This document shows, one piece after another, positions 26,378 to 36,458 of a stretch of DNA of 64,000 nt. Below the pieces are notes generated by a model, which had not been told where the DNA came from, did no database searches, and worked only from the letters and a program-made list of their open reading frames with translations. This stretch comes from Rhodopirellula halodulae (GTDB lineage Bacteria > Planctomycetota > Planctomycetia > Pirellulales > Pirellulaceae). The stretch lies in the NCBI RefSeq assembly GCF_020966775.1, contig NZ_JAJKFV010000029.1, positions 2,369,372-2,433,371 on the forward strand, read 5' to 3'. How positions within the stretch are numbered: the stretch's first letter is position 1; each line of letters begins with the position of its first letter. The translations under genes and the position numbers were made by a program.

Positions 26378-26538
26378 GCTGAAATTTTGATAAGTTATAA
26401 CGCAACAAAACCACTCGTTTGCCCGACCCTGGATCGTGACGGCGGCCTTTTTTTTGCGGGTTCTTGAACGGTGTTTTGTCTTTGAATTGCATGCTTTGGT
26501 GCTTGCAGATCATTCCCGTTTGTTGAGTTTGTGTTGTC

Positions 26539-27669
26539 GTGAAACCATCTGCCCAAATCGAAGCTGAATCGCACGAGCCCAATCGTGTTTGCGATGTGGT
26601 GATCGTTGGCGGTGGACCGATCGGGATCGAAACCGCGATCGAGATGCGGCGTCATGGGATTGATGCTCAAGTTTTTGAAGCGGGGCCGTTGGGGCACACC
26701 ATATCGTGGTGGGCACCGCAGACCCGATGGTTCAGCAGCAATGATCGAATCGCCATTGCCGGCGTGCCGCTGTACACCGTGGACCAGGCCAAGGCCAGCC
26801 GCGAAGAATACTTGACGTATTTGCGTTCCGTCGTGGATCTGTTTCAGGTTCCCGTGCAAACCTTTTCGAAGGTTCAAACGATCGAGTCACGACCGGATGA
26901 TCCGCGACGTTGGCAGGTCCAAGTTCAATCGAATTGGATCGAGGCGTCGGCGGTGGTGTTGGCGATCGGCGGCACCGACCACGCGGCGAAGCTGAAGGTC
27001 CCTGGTGAAAATCTCCCGCACGTGGACGGTTATCTACGCGAGGTTCACCAATACCACAATCGTCGCGTGTTGATTGTGGGTGGTCGCAACAGCGCGGTCG
27101 AAGCGGCGATTCGTTTGCATCGCGTGGGTGCCAAAGTCACGCTGAGTTATCGTGGCGAGGAACTGCCGACCGCCAGCATCAAGTATTGGCTACGGCCCGA
27201 AATCGACGGGCTGATCCGGAGCAAAGCGATCGAGACGCTGTTCCAAAGTCGTGTGACGCAAATCACGGCCGAGCGAGTTGATTTGGAGCAGACGTTGCCC
27301 GACGGGCGGACTCATTCGTTGCACATGCCGTTTGATGATGTTCTGACGCTCATCGGGTACGACCAGGACAAAACGCTCTTCAAACAGTTGGGTATCCAAA
27401 TGGAGGATCCAGGCGACAAACCGGTCTTCAACGAAGAGACGATGGAAACAGAACGACCCGGAATCTACGTTGCTGGAACGGCTGTGGGTGGAACCCAAAG
27501 CAGCAAGTACCAAGTGTTTTTAGAGAATTGCCACGTCCACGCGAAGAAGATTACACGCCACCTGCTGGACGGTGGCTTGGGCAAGAGTGACGCGGAACTC
27601 AAACCGGAAAAAAAACAATCCGCTCCGAAATCACTTTCGAAGCAGATTGAAATGAATCCTGAAAGCTAG
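26539..27669 (+). CDS. YpdA-like FAD/NAD(P)H-dependent oxidoreductase
   Basis: 376 residues from a GTG start. The FAD-binding motif is IVGGGPIGIETAIEM at the N-terminus and the NADPH-binding motif VLIVGGRNSAVEAAI lies mid-protein. The end GIYVAGTAVGGTQSSKYQVFLEN is characteristic of the YpdA family, the bacillithiol disulfide reductases. No redox CxxC is present between the two domains, as in YpdA and unlike thioredoxin reductase. Whether this organism makes bacillithiol is unknown, so the substrate stays open. It converges on purF with 28 bp between stops. Confidence 0.75.
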   Translation: MKPSAQIEAESHEPNRVCDVVIVGGGPIGIETAIEMRRHGIDAQVFEAGPLGHTISWWAPQTRWFSSNDRIAIAGVPLYTVDQAKASREEYLTYLRSVVDLFQVPVQTFSKVQTIESRPDDPRRWQVQVQSNWIEASAVVLAIGGTDHAAKLKVPGENLPHVDGYLREVHQYHNRRVLIVGGRNSAVEAAIRLHRVGAKVTLSYRGEELPTASIKYWLRPEIDGLIRSKAIETLFQSRVTQITAERVDLEQTLPDGRTHSLHMPFDDVLTLIGYDQDKTLFKQLGIQMEDPGDKPVFNEETMETERPGIYVAGTAVGGTQSSKYQVFLENCHVHAKKITRHLLDGGLGKSDAELKPEKKQSAPKSLSKQIEMNPES

Positions 27670-27697
27670 CGGTCGATCGCCGACCTGCTGCAATGAC

Positions 27698-29311
27698 CTA
27701 CTCGCCCGCGACGGCGGCGGCGAGCTGTTCGTAGGTGCGTTGGTTGTTGACTCGAGCCCCGCGATTGTCGCAAGCGATCTGGTACAGGTGCTGGCCAATC
27801 GGGGTGGGATACTTGCCCGTCACACAAGCTTGGCAAAGTTGATCTTCGGGAAGATCAATCGCTCGCGAAATGGCGGAAACCGGCAGGTAACGCAGCGAGT
27901 CAGCACCTAAGTCGTCGGCCATGCGTTGTTGCGACTCTTCGTCCAACTCGCCGGTCAGCGAGAAGTACTTCGGTGCAATCAACTGATCGATCGTGCTCAT
28001 GTCGATCCCGTAGAAACACGGTGCGACGATCGGTGGGCACGCCACACGAACGTGAATTTCCTTCGCCCCGCCGACATCGCGAATGCGGTCCAGCAACGCG
28101 TTCATGGTCGTGCTTCGAACGATTGAATCTTCAACCAGAATGACACGTTTGCCCTGTAAGACTTCTCGCAGTGGCGTGTACTTCGCGGCGGCTTTGGCTT
28201 TGCGTGCCCGGCCACCTTCGATGAAGGTCCGGCCCGCGTAGCGATTGCGAATCAATCCTTCGCGACACGGAATCGACAGCTCGTACGCCATCGAATCGGC
28301 AGCGGCTTTGCTGGTGTCCGGAACCGGCACGATGATTGTGTCGGGATCGTCCAGCGGAACACGGCCAAACTCGCGTTCGGCCGTCGCTAGTTCGCGACCA
28401 AGGTTGGTTCGCGAAAGATAAACGCTGCGGTCATCCAGCGTGCTGGCGACGTTGGCGAAGTAGATCCATTCGAAGAAGCAATGTTTCGGCGTTTGCGGTT
28501 CGGCAAATTTTTCGATGCGAAGACCTTCATTCGGATCGATCAAAATCGCATGTCCAGGCGGCAGCGAACGAATTTGATCCGGTTCAAAGCCCAGGTTGAG
28601 CAGCGCGACGCTCTCGCTGGCACACGCGAACAAGGGGCCTTCGTGGATGTAGCACATCGGTTTGATGCCAAGCGGATCGCGGGCGACCAGCATCTCACCT
28701 TCCGCCGTCAACAACGCCATCGAGTAGGCTCCATCGAAGCCTTCGGTGACCTGTTTCAGAACATCGATCCAATCCAAACGCTCCTGCGATTGCGAAAGCA
28801 AACGAGCGATCTCATGCAGGATGATTTCGGTATCGGTGTCGAGAGCCAGGTGGTGATCACCGTCCGCGAGCAACCGTTGTTTCAACAGCGTGTAATTTGC
28901 GAGCTGGCCGTTGAAACAAAAGCTGAACCATTTCCGTTTGTGAATGTGCCGGCGTTCGAATGGTTGAGCGTAATTGCGATCGTCGGCGCCACAGGTGGCG
29001 TAGCGGACGTGCCCAATCGCGGCTCGTCCCGCCAGAGATTTCATCAGCGATTCGGCTTTCGCGCGATGATTCAGTCGAAAAACCTCCGTGACCGTGCCGA
29101 CGTCCCGACGGGTTTTCAGGAGCGTTGGACGATCGGGATCGAAGGTAGTCATCCCGGCGGCGAGCTGCCCGCGATTTTGGATATCAAGCAACATCCGAGG
29201 CAGCAATCGCGAAATTTGCCGCGGCCCGTCGTCGGTGCACACGGGGCTTCGCCCGCGACCAGAGAGGTGATAGATCGCGGCAACGCCGCATTCGTGATTC
29301 AATTCAGCCAT
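27698..29311 (-). CDS. purF: Amidophosphoribosyltransferase
   Basis: First committed step of purine synthesis (PRPP + glutamine to phosphoribosylamine). 537 residues. The N-terminus [10 protein letters not shown] implies a 7-residue propeptide cleaved to expose Cys8 as the Ntn nucleophile. The PRPP-binding region reads [13 protein letters not shown]. Cysteines in [15 protein letters not shown] and [12 protein letters not shown] follow the pattern of the [4Fe-4S]-containing Bacillus-type enzyme, not the cluster-free E. coli type. No other purine gene is adjacent. Confidence 0.95.
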   Translation of the reverse strand: MAELNHECGVAAIYHLSGRGRSPVCTDDGPRQISRLLPRMLLDIQNRGQLAAGMTTFDPDRPTLLKTRRDVGTVTEVFRLNHRAKAESLMKSLAGRAAIGHVRYATCGADDRNYAQPFERRHIHKRKWFSFCFNGQLANYTLLKQRLLADGDHHLALDTDTEIILHEIARLLSQSQERLDWIDVLKQVTEGFDGAYSMALLTAEGEMLVARDPLGIKPMCYIHEGPLFACASESVALLNLGFEPDQIRSLPPGHAILIDPNEGLRIEKFAEPQTPKHCFFEWIYFANVASTLDDRSVYLSRTNLGRELATAEREFGRVPLDDPDTIIVPVPDTSKAAADSMAYELSIPCREGLIRNRYAGRTFIEGGRARKAKAAAKYTPLREVLQGKRVILVEDSIVRSTTMNALLDRIRDVGGAKEIHVRVACPPIVAPCFYGIDMSTIDQLIAPKYFSLTGELDEESQQRMADDLGADSLRYLPVSAISRAIDLPEDQLCQACVTGKYPTPIGQHLYQIACDNRGARVNNQRTYEQLAAAVAGE

Positions 29312-29446
29312 GAAATCTGCAATGAAGTGATCGCTGGAGCGAGGAAGCTACAGTCTACCGATGAGAGCCTAGAACGCAATTCGCTGAACTGCCCCGTTTG
29401 CCAACTCCACCGCCAATCGGGCGGGGGAAAAGGCCGTTTCGAACGG

Positions 29447-30988
29447 TCAGTGGGACCTTCGGGATCGCACGCCGATCACGATCAAACCGACCAGTAAACT
29501 TGCCAACACGATCGCGGGCCACGCGATCGAAACGCGTGAAAGCACCAGCAACGGCAAGGCAACGGTGATCATGCCCCCGCCAATGAACGGTGCGGAGAGC
29601 GGTGCGGCCAATGCGTAGTCCTCGGCCGCTCCCGATTCCAATTTGGGGTCGACCACCCGCAGCAACACAAAACCGGTCGCCGTGGTTCCAGTCGACATGC
29701 CAAAATTGATGAGACCCAGAGGAAACCACTTCTCAGCCGGTAAAATCTTTCGCGATAAAACGAGCAAACAAAACGTGGACCAGACAGCTCCGGCCACAAA
29801 CAGAATGGTCAAAGGCACCCATAAAGACGCCACGGCCGCCAAATTCAAAGTGGTCACAGCCGCGACGACTAACAGATCCATCGACGTCGCAGAGATGCGT
29901 TGAACCGTGACGGGATCGATCCACTCGAGTTTTCCGGCAAATCGAAGGCACGCACGAACCAATGCCCCGCCAAACAAGGTGTAGATAAACAAAGGAAACG
30001 AGCCGACGATGTTCGCCAGTGTCAATCGAGACCGAAGCTGTGATTCGCCGGCGCTTTCAACGCTCTCAGCGGGTTCCGCAACTGGATTAGCGGCCGATGG
30101 CTCCTCCGCGGCGCTAACCGACTCAGCGGCCGGACCTCGAAACAACGTTTCAACCGATTCCGCTGCCCAGCCGACGGACGTTTGCATCAAGACGCCGATT
30201 CCCATCGCGAGGGAAAGCCAAATGACTTGCAGCAGCAACGGATCCAAAACGCTGCTGTCGATCCTTTCCCGGCCCAGCGAAGTGGACGATGCCAGCGAAG
30301 TCTTTGTCATTCGCGAGGCTGGCACATTCGCCGGGGCGTTGGATTGAGCCGGAGCCTTTTTCGCTGACAACTCAGCTTGACTCTCGTCGGGAAGCTGAAT
30401 CCATCCGAAGTAGGCCGCCACTTGAATCCAAAGAATTCCGGAGACCAGTCCGTAGACCAGCCCGCCGGTGGCCATCATCACGGCGAGGTCGAAGCCTGCC
30501 TCCCACTGGATCGTCGGGTGTTGGAAAACGTCTCCCATTGCCGCGGCGGTGCCGTGACCTCCGGCGAATCCCGTTTCGATCAACATGCCCGCCGACGACG
30601 GCAAATCAAATTGAGGCCCGATCCACCACCACGTCATCCACAGCCCCACCACCGTCTGACCGATCACGATGATCCAAACCATCAGGCCTTGCTGCATGAC
30701 GTCGCGAACCAAATGGCGACTGGACTGGTTCGCGGCTGTTTCGCTTTTTCCCAACAACATGGCGGCGAAGACCACGGCGATCAGCGTGGACGGCCAGGGA
30801 CCCAGCGTTTGCAGCACCGGTTCTTGCCAATGGGCATTTTGAAATTGAGCGAACTGAACTACCAGCAATCCCAGTCCACCGGCGATCAGCGAAGCCGGGA
30901 TTCGGCCCATTTGGAACCATGCGACCCTTTGCCGCAAAACGACTCCGGCGAGCAGCAACAGACTGACGAAGCAGATGGCAAACAACAT
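29447..30988 (-). CDS. Sodium/glutamate symporter-like transporter
   Basis: About 513 residues from ATG 30988, with roughly ten to twelve membrane segments. The motif ETGFAGGHGTAAAMG is diagnostic of GltS-type sodium:glutamate symporters. A long hydrophilic middle (about residues 220-320) rich in Ser/Ala/Glu separates the two halves. The open frame extends to 31183, but the extra ~65 residues are polar, have no counterpart and lie opposite the metallo-hydrolase promoter region. Substrate by family: glutamate; not proved here. Confidence 0.75.
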   Translation of the reverse strand: MLFAICFVSLLLLAGVVLRQRVAWFQMGRIPASLIAGGLGLLVVQFAQFQNAHWQEPVLQTLGPWPSTLIAVVFAAMLLGKSETAANQSSRHLVRDVMQQGLMVWIIVIGQTVVGLWMTWWWIGPQFDLPSSAGMLIETGFAGGHGTAAAMGDVFQHPTIQWEAGFDLAVMMATGGLVYGLVSGILWIQVAAYFGWIQLPDESQAELSAKKAPAQSNAPANVPASRMTKTSLASSTSLGRERIDSSVLDPLLLQVIWLSLAMGIGVLMQTSVGWAAESVETLFRGPAAESVSAAEEPSAANPVAEPAESVESAGESQLRSRLTLANIVGSFPLFIYTLFGGALVRACLRFAGKLEWIDPVTVQRISATSMDLLVVAAVTTLNLAAVASLWVPLTILFVAGAVWSTFCLLVLSRKILPAEKWFPLGLINFGMSTGTTATGFVLLRVVDPKLESGAAEDYALAAPLSAPFIGGGMITVALPLLVLSRVSIAWPAIVLASLLVGLIVIGVRSRRSH

Positions 30989-31286
30989 GAAGGTCAATCG
31001 AAGCGGTGCGGAGAGCGAGACCGGGCGAGAGCCGTAGTGTCGCGGGACTGCAGGCGGGTGCAACCCAACGTGTGCACCCTGAAGCCGGAGTGTGGCGATC
31101 GCCCTTGTGAATTGCAGCGTGTTTTGTCGGTTGGCATTCCGTCGGTGGTCAATTCGGTCGTCGAAAAATCCCGGCAGTGACAAATTCCGATTTGCGGCCT
31201 AAAACATGGGCCTTCGGAGTTGCCATGGCACCCGCTCTTCTCGGTTCGTTCTCGTCTTCTCGCAACACACGTTCGCACAACACACG

Positions 31287-32090
31287 ATGCTCGCAAGAAA
31301 ACCACTTTTTCCCGGCGTCATTGAATTGAATTTCCAAGCCGGCGAAGTCTTGGGGTGCAATGTCTATTTGGTGCACGACGCTGACGAGTGGATCCTGATT
31401 GATATCGGTTACGAAGAAACCGTCGACGAATTCATCGAAATCATTCGCGGTTTGGACTTCCCGCTGTCGAAGTGCAAAACCTTGGTCGCCACCCATGCCG
31501 ACGTGGATCACATTCAGGGGCTGGCGAAGACGAAACAGATTTTGAAGACCAGTATTTCGGCGCACCCCAATGCGGTCGAACCACTGACCTCAGGCGACAC
31601 GCTGAAGACGTTGGCGGTGATCGAGGCGCAAGATTTGATGATGTCGATGCCGCCTGTCCAGATCGAACACGAGATCAATGACGGTGACATTCTGACCGTT
31701 GGCGAAAAGCAGATCGAAGTTTGGCACACACCCGGGCACACGGACAGTCAACTCGCGTTTCGAATCGGCGACGTGTTGCTGTCAGGCGACAACCTGTACC
31801 GCGACGGATGCATCGGTGCGATTGATGCTCATCATGGCAGTGACATCAAGGCCTTCGTCAAATCGCTGACTCGGATCCGCGAAAGCGACGTGAAGTGGTT
31901 GGCACCGAGCCACGGTCCAATCTTCGCCAAAGACAACGACATGTTGGATCGAGTAATCGATCGAGTCAGTGGCTACCTGCACATGGCCGACTTTGGAACG
32001 CTTGCGGAAGACTGGCCGCTGATGAACGAGTGGGATGACGAAGTTGCACAAGGCATCCTGCCCGAAGGACTCAAGACACCTCAGTCATAA
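31287..32090 (+). CDS. MBL-fold metallo-hydrolase
   Basis: About 267 residues from ATG 31287. The metal motif is THADVDHIQG, with Asp in place of the usual second His of THxHxDH. Further ligands come in HTPGHTDSQLAF, LSGDNLY and SHGP. The domain fits glyoxalase II-like or lactonase-type hydrolases. The Asp substitution could change metal preference. The neighbours are unrelated metabolic genes, so the substrate is unknown. The in-frame start at 31206 has a weak context. Confidence 0.85.
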   Translation: MLARKPLFPGVIELNFQAGEVLGCNVYLVHDADEWILIDIGYEETVDEFIEIIRGLDFPLSKCKTLVATHADVDHIQGLAKTKQILKTSISAHPNAVEPLTSGDTLKTLAVIEAQDLMMSMPPVQIEHEINDGDILTVGEKQIEVWHTPGHTDSQLAFRIGDVLLSGDNLYRDGCIGAIDAHHGSDIKAFVKSLTRIRESDVKWLAPSHGPIFAKDNDMLDRVIDRVSGYLHMADFGTLAEDWPLMNEWDDEVAQGILPEGLKTPQS

Positions 32091-32185
32091 GCTCTCGCCG
32101 GTGGGGCAACGCGTCGGCGACCGCTTCGCTTCGTTCCGTTTCTCTCGTCCAAGCCTTGGCCTCATCGGATTGGAACAGTTCATCG

Positions 32186-33634
32186 ATGGAAGTCAAACGG
32201 CCTAAGCAATTCACGAACGCCGATGTGATCTTGGGCGGTGGCTTGTGCGGCTTGTTGTTGGCTGTTGAGCTTGCCACAAGACTTCGTCAGTCCGATCGAA
32301 AGATCATCGTTGTGGAAGCCACCGGCGGTGAAGTTCCGCGTCGCAATTTCGAACGCCCGTTTCGCTGGTTGCGTTTGCTTGGATCCGAAGCCGATTACAA
32401 CCATCCAACCCAACCCTGTGAAGCGTTGGCGGGACGGCAAATCACGTGGCCTCGCGGTCGTGGTTGGGGCGGCAGTGGGCGGATCAATTCGATGATCTGG
32501 TTTCCGCCCACCGAGACCGACATCGCGAATTTGGTCGATGTTCTGCGGGAGCACGATGGCGATGTGCCGTCGAAGCTGAACAGCGCATTGGAACAGGCCA
32601 AATCATGGATCCGTCCAGAGCCGGCTCGTTGGCTGAGTGGCAGCGGGCGGTTGTTTCTGGACGCCATGAAAGACGCGGACCAATGTCACTTCGCGGCCTA
32701 TGCTCGATTGAATCGAGGCGGCAGACGTTGGACCGCGTGGCAGGCCGTGAGTGAACTGCTCCAACGAGATCCGCAGGCTGGCCAGCGATTGTCTTTTGTG
32801 CGAGCGGATGTCCATTCACTTCGCATCCAAGACGGGCAAGCAACCGATTTGGTTTGGGACGATCGTTCGACCAGCCGTTTCGATGACGATTGCCAAGTCA
32901 TCTCGTGTCTGGGCACCATTGGCTCGCCCACTTTGCTGCAGCGCAGCGGTCATCAGGTCACTGGATTGGGCGAAAACTTGCACGATCATTTGATCATGCC
33001 GGTGATTCACGGCACCGACAGCGACATTCTCACCGATGATGTGACCGACGCACGCTCTTTGGCGAACTGGCAACATTCAGGTGCAGGTCGCATTGCGTGC
33101 AACGTGGCCGAATGCGGCGGCTTGGATCCCGACCAACGTTGGCAGTTGCACGTGACGCCGACGGATTACCTTCGGTTCCCAAACTCTCAACGCCGTGGTG
33201 CCATGACCATCGGTGTGAATGTGACTCAACCGAGTTCGCGTGGGCGCATCCGATGGACAGCGGATGAGATGTCGATCGAAACCGGCTACTGGAACGATTC
33301 AAAGGATCGAGACCAGTTGTTGGCGGGCGTGCACTGGGGTCGTGAACTGGTTTCGCGATCACGATTGGCGACTGTTCTCGGTGCAGAAACCATTCCCGGT
33401 GCCAAACGCACTTCCGATGAGGCGTTGATTGCGGCGATGCAGCGATACACTCAAACGCTTTATCACCCCGCCGGGACATGTGCACTCGGAAACGTAGTGG
33501 ATTCACAGTTCCGAGTCCGCGGGCTCAACAACGTGCGGATGGTGGATGCTTCTCTGCTGCCCAAGCCAACCGTCGGCAATCCCACAGCAACGCTTGCGAT
33601 GCTCACCTGCTACGCTGCGAACCGAATCACGTAA
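32186..33634 (+). CDS. GMC-family FAD oxidoreductase
   Basis: About 482 residues. The N-terminal dinucleotide motif is VILGGGLCGLLLAVE, and the GMC active-site/FAD region includes GRGWGGSGRINSM. The C-terminus has YHPAGTCALG and VGNPTATLAMLTCYAANRI, typical of the family (choline dehydrogenase/glucose oxidase). The active-site His pair is partly visible (H in YHPAG; the second position reads N in PTVGNPT). The natural substrate, probably an alcohol or sugar, is unknown. An earlier TTG at 32156 is less likely than ATG 32186. Confidence 0.85.
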   Translation: MEVKRPKQFTNADVILGGGLCGLLLAVELATRLRQSDRKIIVVEATGGEVPRRNFERPFRWLRLLGSEADYNHPTQPCEALAGRQITWPRGRGWGGSGRINSMIWFPPTETDIANLVDVLREHDGDVPSKLNSALEQAKSWIRPEPARWLSGSGRLFLDAMKDADQCHFAAYARLNRGGRRWTAWQAVSELLQRDPQAGQRLSFVRADVHSLRIQDGQATDLVWDDRSTSRFDDDCQVISCLGTIGSPTLLQRSGHQVTGLGENLHDHLIMPVIHGTDSDILTDDVTDARSLANWQHSGAGRIACNVAECGGLDPDQRWQLHVTPTDYLRFPNSQRRGAMTIGVNVTQPSSRGRIRWTADEMSIETGYWNDSKDRDQLLAGVHWGRELVSRSRLATVLGAETIPGAKRTSDEALIAAMQRYTQTLYHPAGTCALGNVVDSQFRVRGLNNVRMVDASLLPKPTVGNPTATLAMLTCYAANRIT

Positions 33635-33668
33635 TTCCGAGGCTCAGAGTCTTGGTAGCAAACGAACA

Positions 33669-34232
33669 TCACTTCGGCTGACGAAGATAACGCTTGTTCG
33701 ATGCCACCAACGTGACGAACTTGCCTTGTTGCAAGGTGCGGCCATCGTCGCTGATCAATTGCCGGTGCCAAGTGATCTTGGCCGCGCGACGTCCATGTGG
33801 TTCGGATGACTCGACGGTGGTTCGCACGCGGACTCGTTCACCGAAGAACACTGGATTCTCGAAGTTCCAATCACTGACGCTGACCAGAGCCAGCGTGGCG
33901 GCTCGCGGGTGTTCGGTCGACAAACCCGCTAAAACGCTGAGTCCCAATAGTCCGTGTGCAACGGGGCGTCCGAACGGGGATCTTGGCAACGGGCTTTCTT
34001 TGCCGTTTTCATTGTGCAAGGGATCGTAGTCGCCGGTCAGTTCCGAGAACGCTCGCACGTCATCGGCACTGATTGTTCGCCAAGGACTCAGCCACTGCAT
34101 TCCGATTTCGAGGTCTTCGCAGTAAAGCAGATCGGTTGGCTCCGCGACGTCTTTCGCGATGACAACGGTTTCCGGACGAGTCACGTCTTCAGGCGAGACA
34201 ATCGGATTCTGGGTTGGCATCGAGTCGGACAT
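33669..34232 (-). CDS. MaoC-like hydratase/dehydratase family protein
   Basis: 187 residues. The hot-dog fold is announced by VRAFSELTGDYDPLHNE and GRPVAHGLLGLSVLAGL, which match the hydratase-2 motif carrying the catalytic Asp and His (D in GDYDPLH). Such enzymes hydrate or dehydrate acyl-CoA thioesters. A good ribosome-binding site (AAGGAAAG) precedes the ATG. It converges on the GMC gene with 34 bp between stops. The first ~40 residues are a polar extension of unknown role. Confidence 0.85.
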   Translation of the reverse strand: MSDSMPTQNPIVSPEDVTRPETVVIAKDVAEPTDLLYCEDLEIGMQWLSPWRTISADDVRAFSELTGDYDPLHNENGKESPLPRSPFGRPVAHGLLGLSVLAGLSTEHPRAATLALVSVSDWNFENPVFFGERVRVRTTVESSEPHGRRAAKITWHRQLISDDGRTLQQGKFVTLVASNKRYLRQPK

Positions 34233-34785
34233 TCACGTCTTTCCTTGTTGAGTCAACTTTGCCGTGACCATTCAGCACCCGTTTTTCGCGGGGATTGGAA
34301 CGGTAGACGCGGCTTCATTTCGCGTCCGGCAAAGCCTGTTCGGGGCTCGCGACCGTGCGAGTCGAACCCATGGGACGACATCCCGGCACTGTGGCCAATC
34401 AAAATGACCAAAGCAATTCATTGCCGAGCATTTGCCTCATTTCACCCCAAACAGTGTACACAAGATTCCATCTGCGGCGATTGGGCGACTTGTACGGCCG
34501 AGTGACAATCGGCAACCAGACGCGGAGGACGACGATGCACGATTCGTGCCAGATTCCGATCGGTGGAATGGGGGCCAACTTGAGATGGAGTCATTCTTTC
34601 GTCGTGAGAGGACTGGGGATGCGACACCGTGGCGGTTGATCTGCCGGTTCATCTTTCTGATCGCTTGGATTTGCTTGCGACTGCTTGGATTTGCCCGAGC
34701 GGTCAACCATAATTCACTTTCGAAAGCGTCGACTCTCCTAGTCTTCGCAATTCCCACCGTTGGCCCTCCTTTGGATCCCACCTCG
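34233..34785. other. Divergent intergenic region MaoC / DUF1080
   Basis: About 550 bp. Plus-strand frames run through it in-frame with the DUF1080 gene, but they lack a ribosome-binding site and the composition of a real protein. No terminator or promoter stood out. Confidence 0.45.
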
Positions 34786-35550
34786 ATGAAACTGCTTTTG
34801 AATCTGTCCTCGCCAATGACCCACCTGATCGCCGCGATTGCATTGGTGGCTTGCACCAGCAACTCGGTCTCTGCTGAATCGCCCGTGAAGCTTCCCGCGG
34901 AAACGGGAATGACCGAAATCTTCAACGGCAAGGATTTGACCGGATGGAGCGGCGATGAGCGATTGTGGTCAGTTCGTGATGGCGTCATCCATGGCGAAAC
35001 CACGCCGGAGCAAAAAGCCAACGGCAACACGTTCTTGATCTGGCAAGACGGCAACACCAAAAACTTCGAAGTGCGATTGGAGTTCCGCTGCAACGCCGTC
35101 AATAACTCCGGCATTCAATACCGTTCGAAGCACATCACGGACAAATCCGCTCGCAACGATTGGGTGGTTCGCGGGTATCAGCATGAACTTCGAAATGAGA
35201 TGAAGTTCCCAAACATCGCCGGTTTCATCTACGACGAAGGTGGACGCCGCGGTCGCATTTGCATGGTTGGCGAAAAGGCGGTTTGGAAAGACGGCAAGAA
35301 ACAAGTATTGGAAAACTTCCTCAACGAAGAAGAGTTCCAAGCCTTGTTCAATTTGGACGATTGGAATGAAGTCGTGATCATTGGGCGTGGCAACCACATC
35401 CAGCACTTCATGAACGGCAAGCTGATCTTGGACTTCACCGACGAGCAGCCTGAGCTTCAGTTGCTGGATGGAAAGTTGGCTCTGCAGTTGCACGCAGGCA
35501 AACCCATGTGGGCTGAGTTCAAAAACATTCGTTTCAAGTCTTTGGATTGA
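34786..35550 (+). CDS. Exported DUF1080 (3-keto-disaccharide hydrolase-type) protein
   Basis: About 254 residues with a signal peptide (TSNSVSAES). The DUF1080 signature appears as MTEIFNGKDLTGWSGD, FLIWQDG, FEVRLEFRC and ALQLHAGKPMWAEFKNIRFK. The fold is a concanavalin-like sandwich found in hundreds of copies in planctomycete and Verrucomicrobia genomes. Some members hydrolyse 3-keto-disaccharides; activity here is unproved. It is followed at 4 bp by the methyltransferase gene. Confidence 0.88.
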   Translation: MKLLLNLSSPMTHLIAAIALVACTSNSVSAESPVKLPAETGMTEIFNGKDLTGWSGDERLWSVRDGVIHGETTPEQKANGNTFLIWQDGNTKNFEVRLEFRCNAVNNSGIQYRSKHITDKSARNDWVVRGYQHELRNEMKFPNIAGFIYDEGGRRGRICMVGEKAVWKDGKKQVLENFLNEEEFQALFNLDDWNEVVIIGRGNHIQHFMNGKLILDFTDEQPELQLLDGKLALQLHAGKPMWAEFKNIRFKSLD

Positions 35551-35554
35551 TCCG

Positions 35555-36286
35555 ATGCGATCCGCATTCCTCGTTGCTATCTGTATCGTTGCGTTGTTGC
35601 AAACGTCGCCTGCGTTCACACAAGACGCGGGCACCAAAGATTTGGCACGCCCTGCTCAGAACCAATCGGTGAATCCAGGAATCAATGATTCGTTCCTGGA
35701 TCCCGAGCTGGACGTGGATGCTTGGCTGCAACGTTTCGAAGTCGAAAGCCGAGAGGTTTATGCGGCCAAGGATGAGATTGTGGCGGCGTTTGGGCTGCAG
35801 TCTGGCGACCGTGTCGCCGATATCGGCACGGGGACGGGGCTGTATGTGGAACCTTTTTGCGATGCAGTCGGCAAGGACGGTTGGGTGTATGCAATTGATA
35901 TCGCACCGAAGTTTGTGCAGCGAGTCAGCCAGATTGCCGAGCACAAACGGTTGGACAACGTCACTCCCGTTCTCGGATCAGGAAACGACATCTGTTTGCC
36001 ACCCGCGAGCATCGACGCCGCGTTTGTGTGTGATGTCTATCACCATTTCGAATTCCCATCGCAATCGCTTCGGTCGATTCACCGAGCGATGAAACCCGGT
36101 GGGCAGTTGGTGGTGATTGATTTTGAACGCATCGAAGGCGTTTCGCGGGAATGGACAATGGGCCATGTGCGAGCTGGTAAAGACGTCTTTCGCAAAGAGA
36201 TCGAAGCCGCCGGCTTTGAGTTTGTGGAAGAGGTGAAGCTGGAACGTTTCAAAGAAAATTACTTTCTGCGTTTCCGTCGCCCCTAA
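35555..36286 (+). CDS. Exported SAM-dependent methyltransferase-like protein
   Basis: About 243 residues from ATG 35555. An N-terminal signal peptide (VAICIVALLQTSPAFTQ) is followed by a class I methyltransferase fold: motif I VADIGTGTGLYVEP, then WVYAIDIAP, FVCDVYHHFEFP and GGQLVVIDFE. The export signal in front of a SAM-dependent fold is unusual, since SAM is cytoplasmic, but it is a recurring planctomycete feature. It is close to the DUF1080 gene (4 bp) and ends with a clear terminator. Confidence 0.8.
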   Translation: MRSAFLVAICIVALLQTSPAFTQDAGTKDLARPAQNQSVNPGINDSFLDPELDVDAWLQRFEVESREVYAAKDEIVAAFGLQSGDRVADIGTGTGLYVEPFCDAVGKDGWVYAIDIAPKFVQRVSQIAEHKRLDNVTPVLGSGNDICLPPASIDAAFVCDVYHHFEFPSQSLRSIHRAMKPGGQLVVIDFERIEGVSREWTMGHVRAGKDVFRKEIEAAGFEFVEEVKLERFKENYFLRFRRP

Positions 36287-36326
36287 GCTGCCACTCGTTT
36301 GGCTAAGCTAGCCATTACCTCAACAG

Positions 36327-36360
36327 AACGTCTGCCTACGACGCGAGGCAGGCGTTTTTT
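36327..36360 (+). terminator. Rho-independent terminator after the methyltransferase gene
   Basis: An 11-bp stem with one G-U pair (36327-36337 with 36346-36356) is followed by a run of T residues through 36360. Confidence 0.85.
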
Positions 36361-36458
36361 CATTGGCGAACGCAGCTTCGTCCACGAGGTGAATCGAAGC
36401 AGCTTGGCATCCTATCTGGTTGATAGGAATTCAATCTCGATAGCGATGGGCAGATAGC

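Noticed and set aside
28481-29497. 338-residue plus-strand frame opposite purF
   Set aside because: Shadow of the purF coding strand; composition unlike real genes here.
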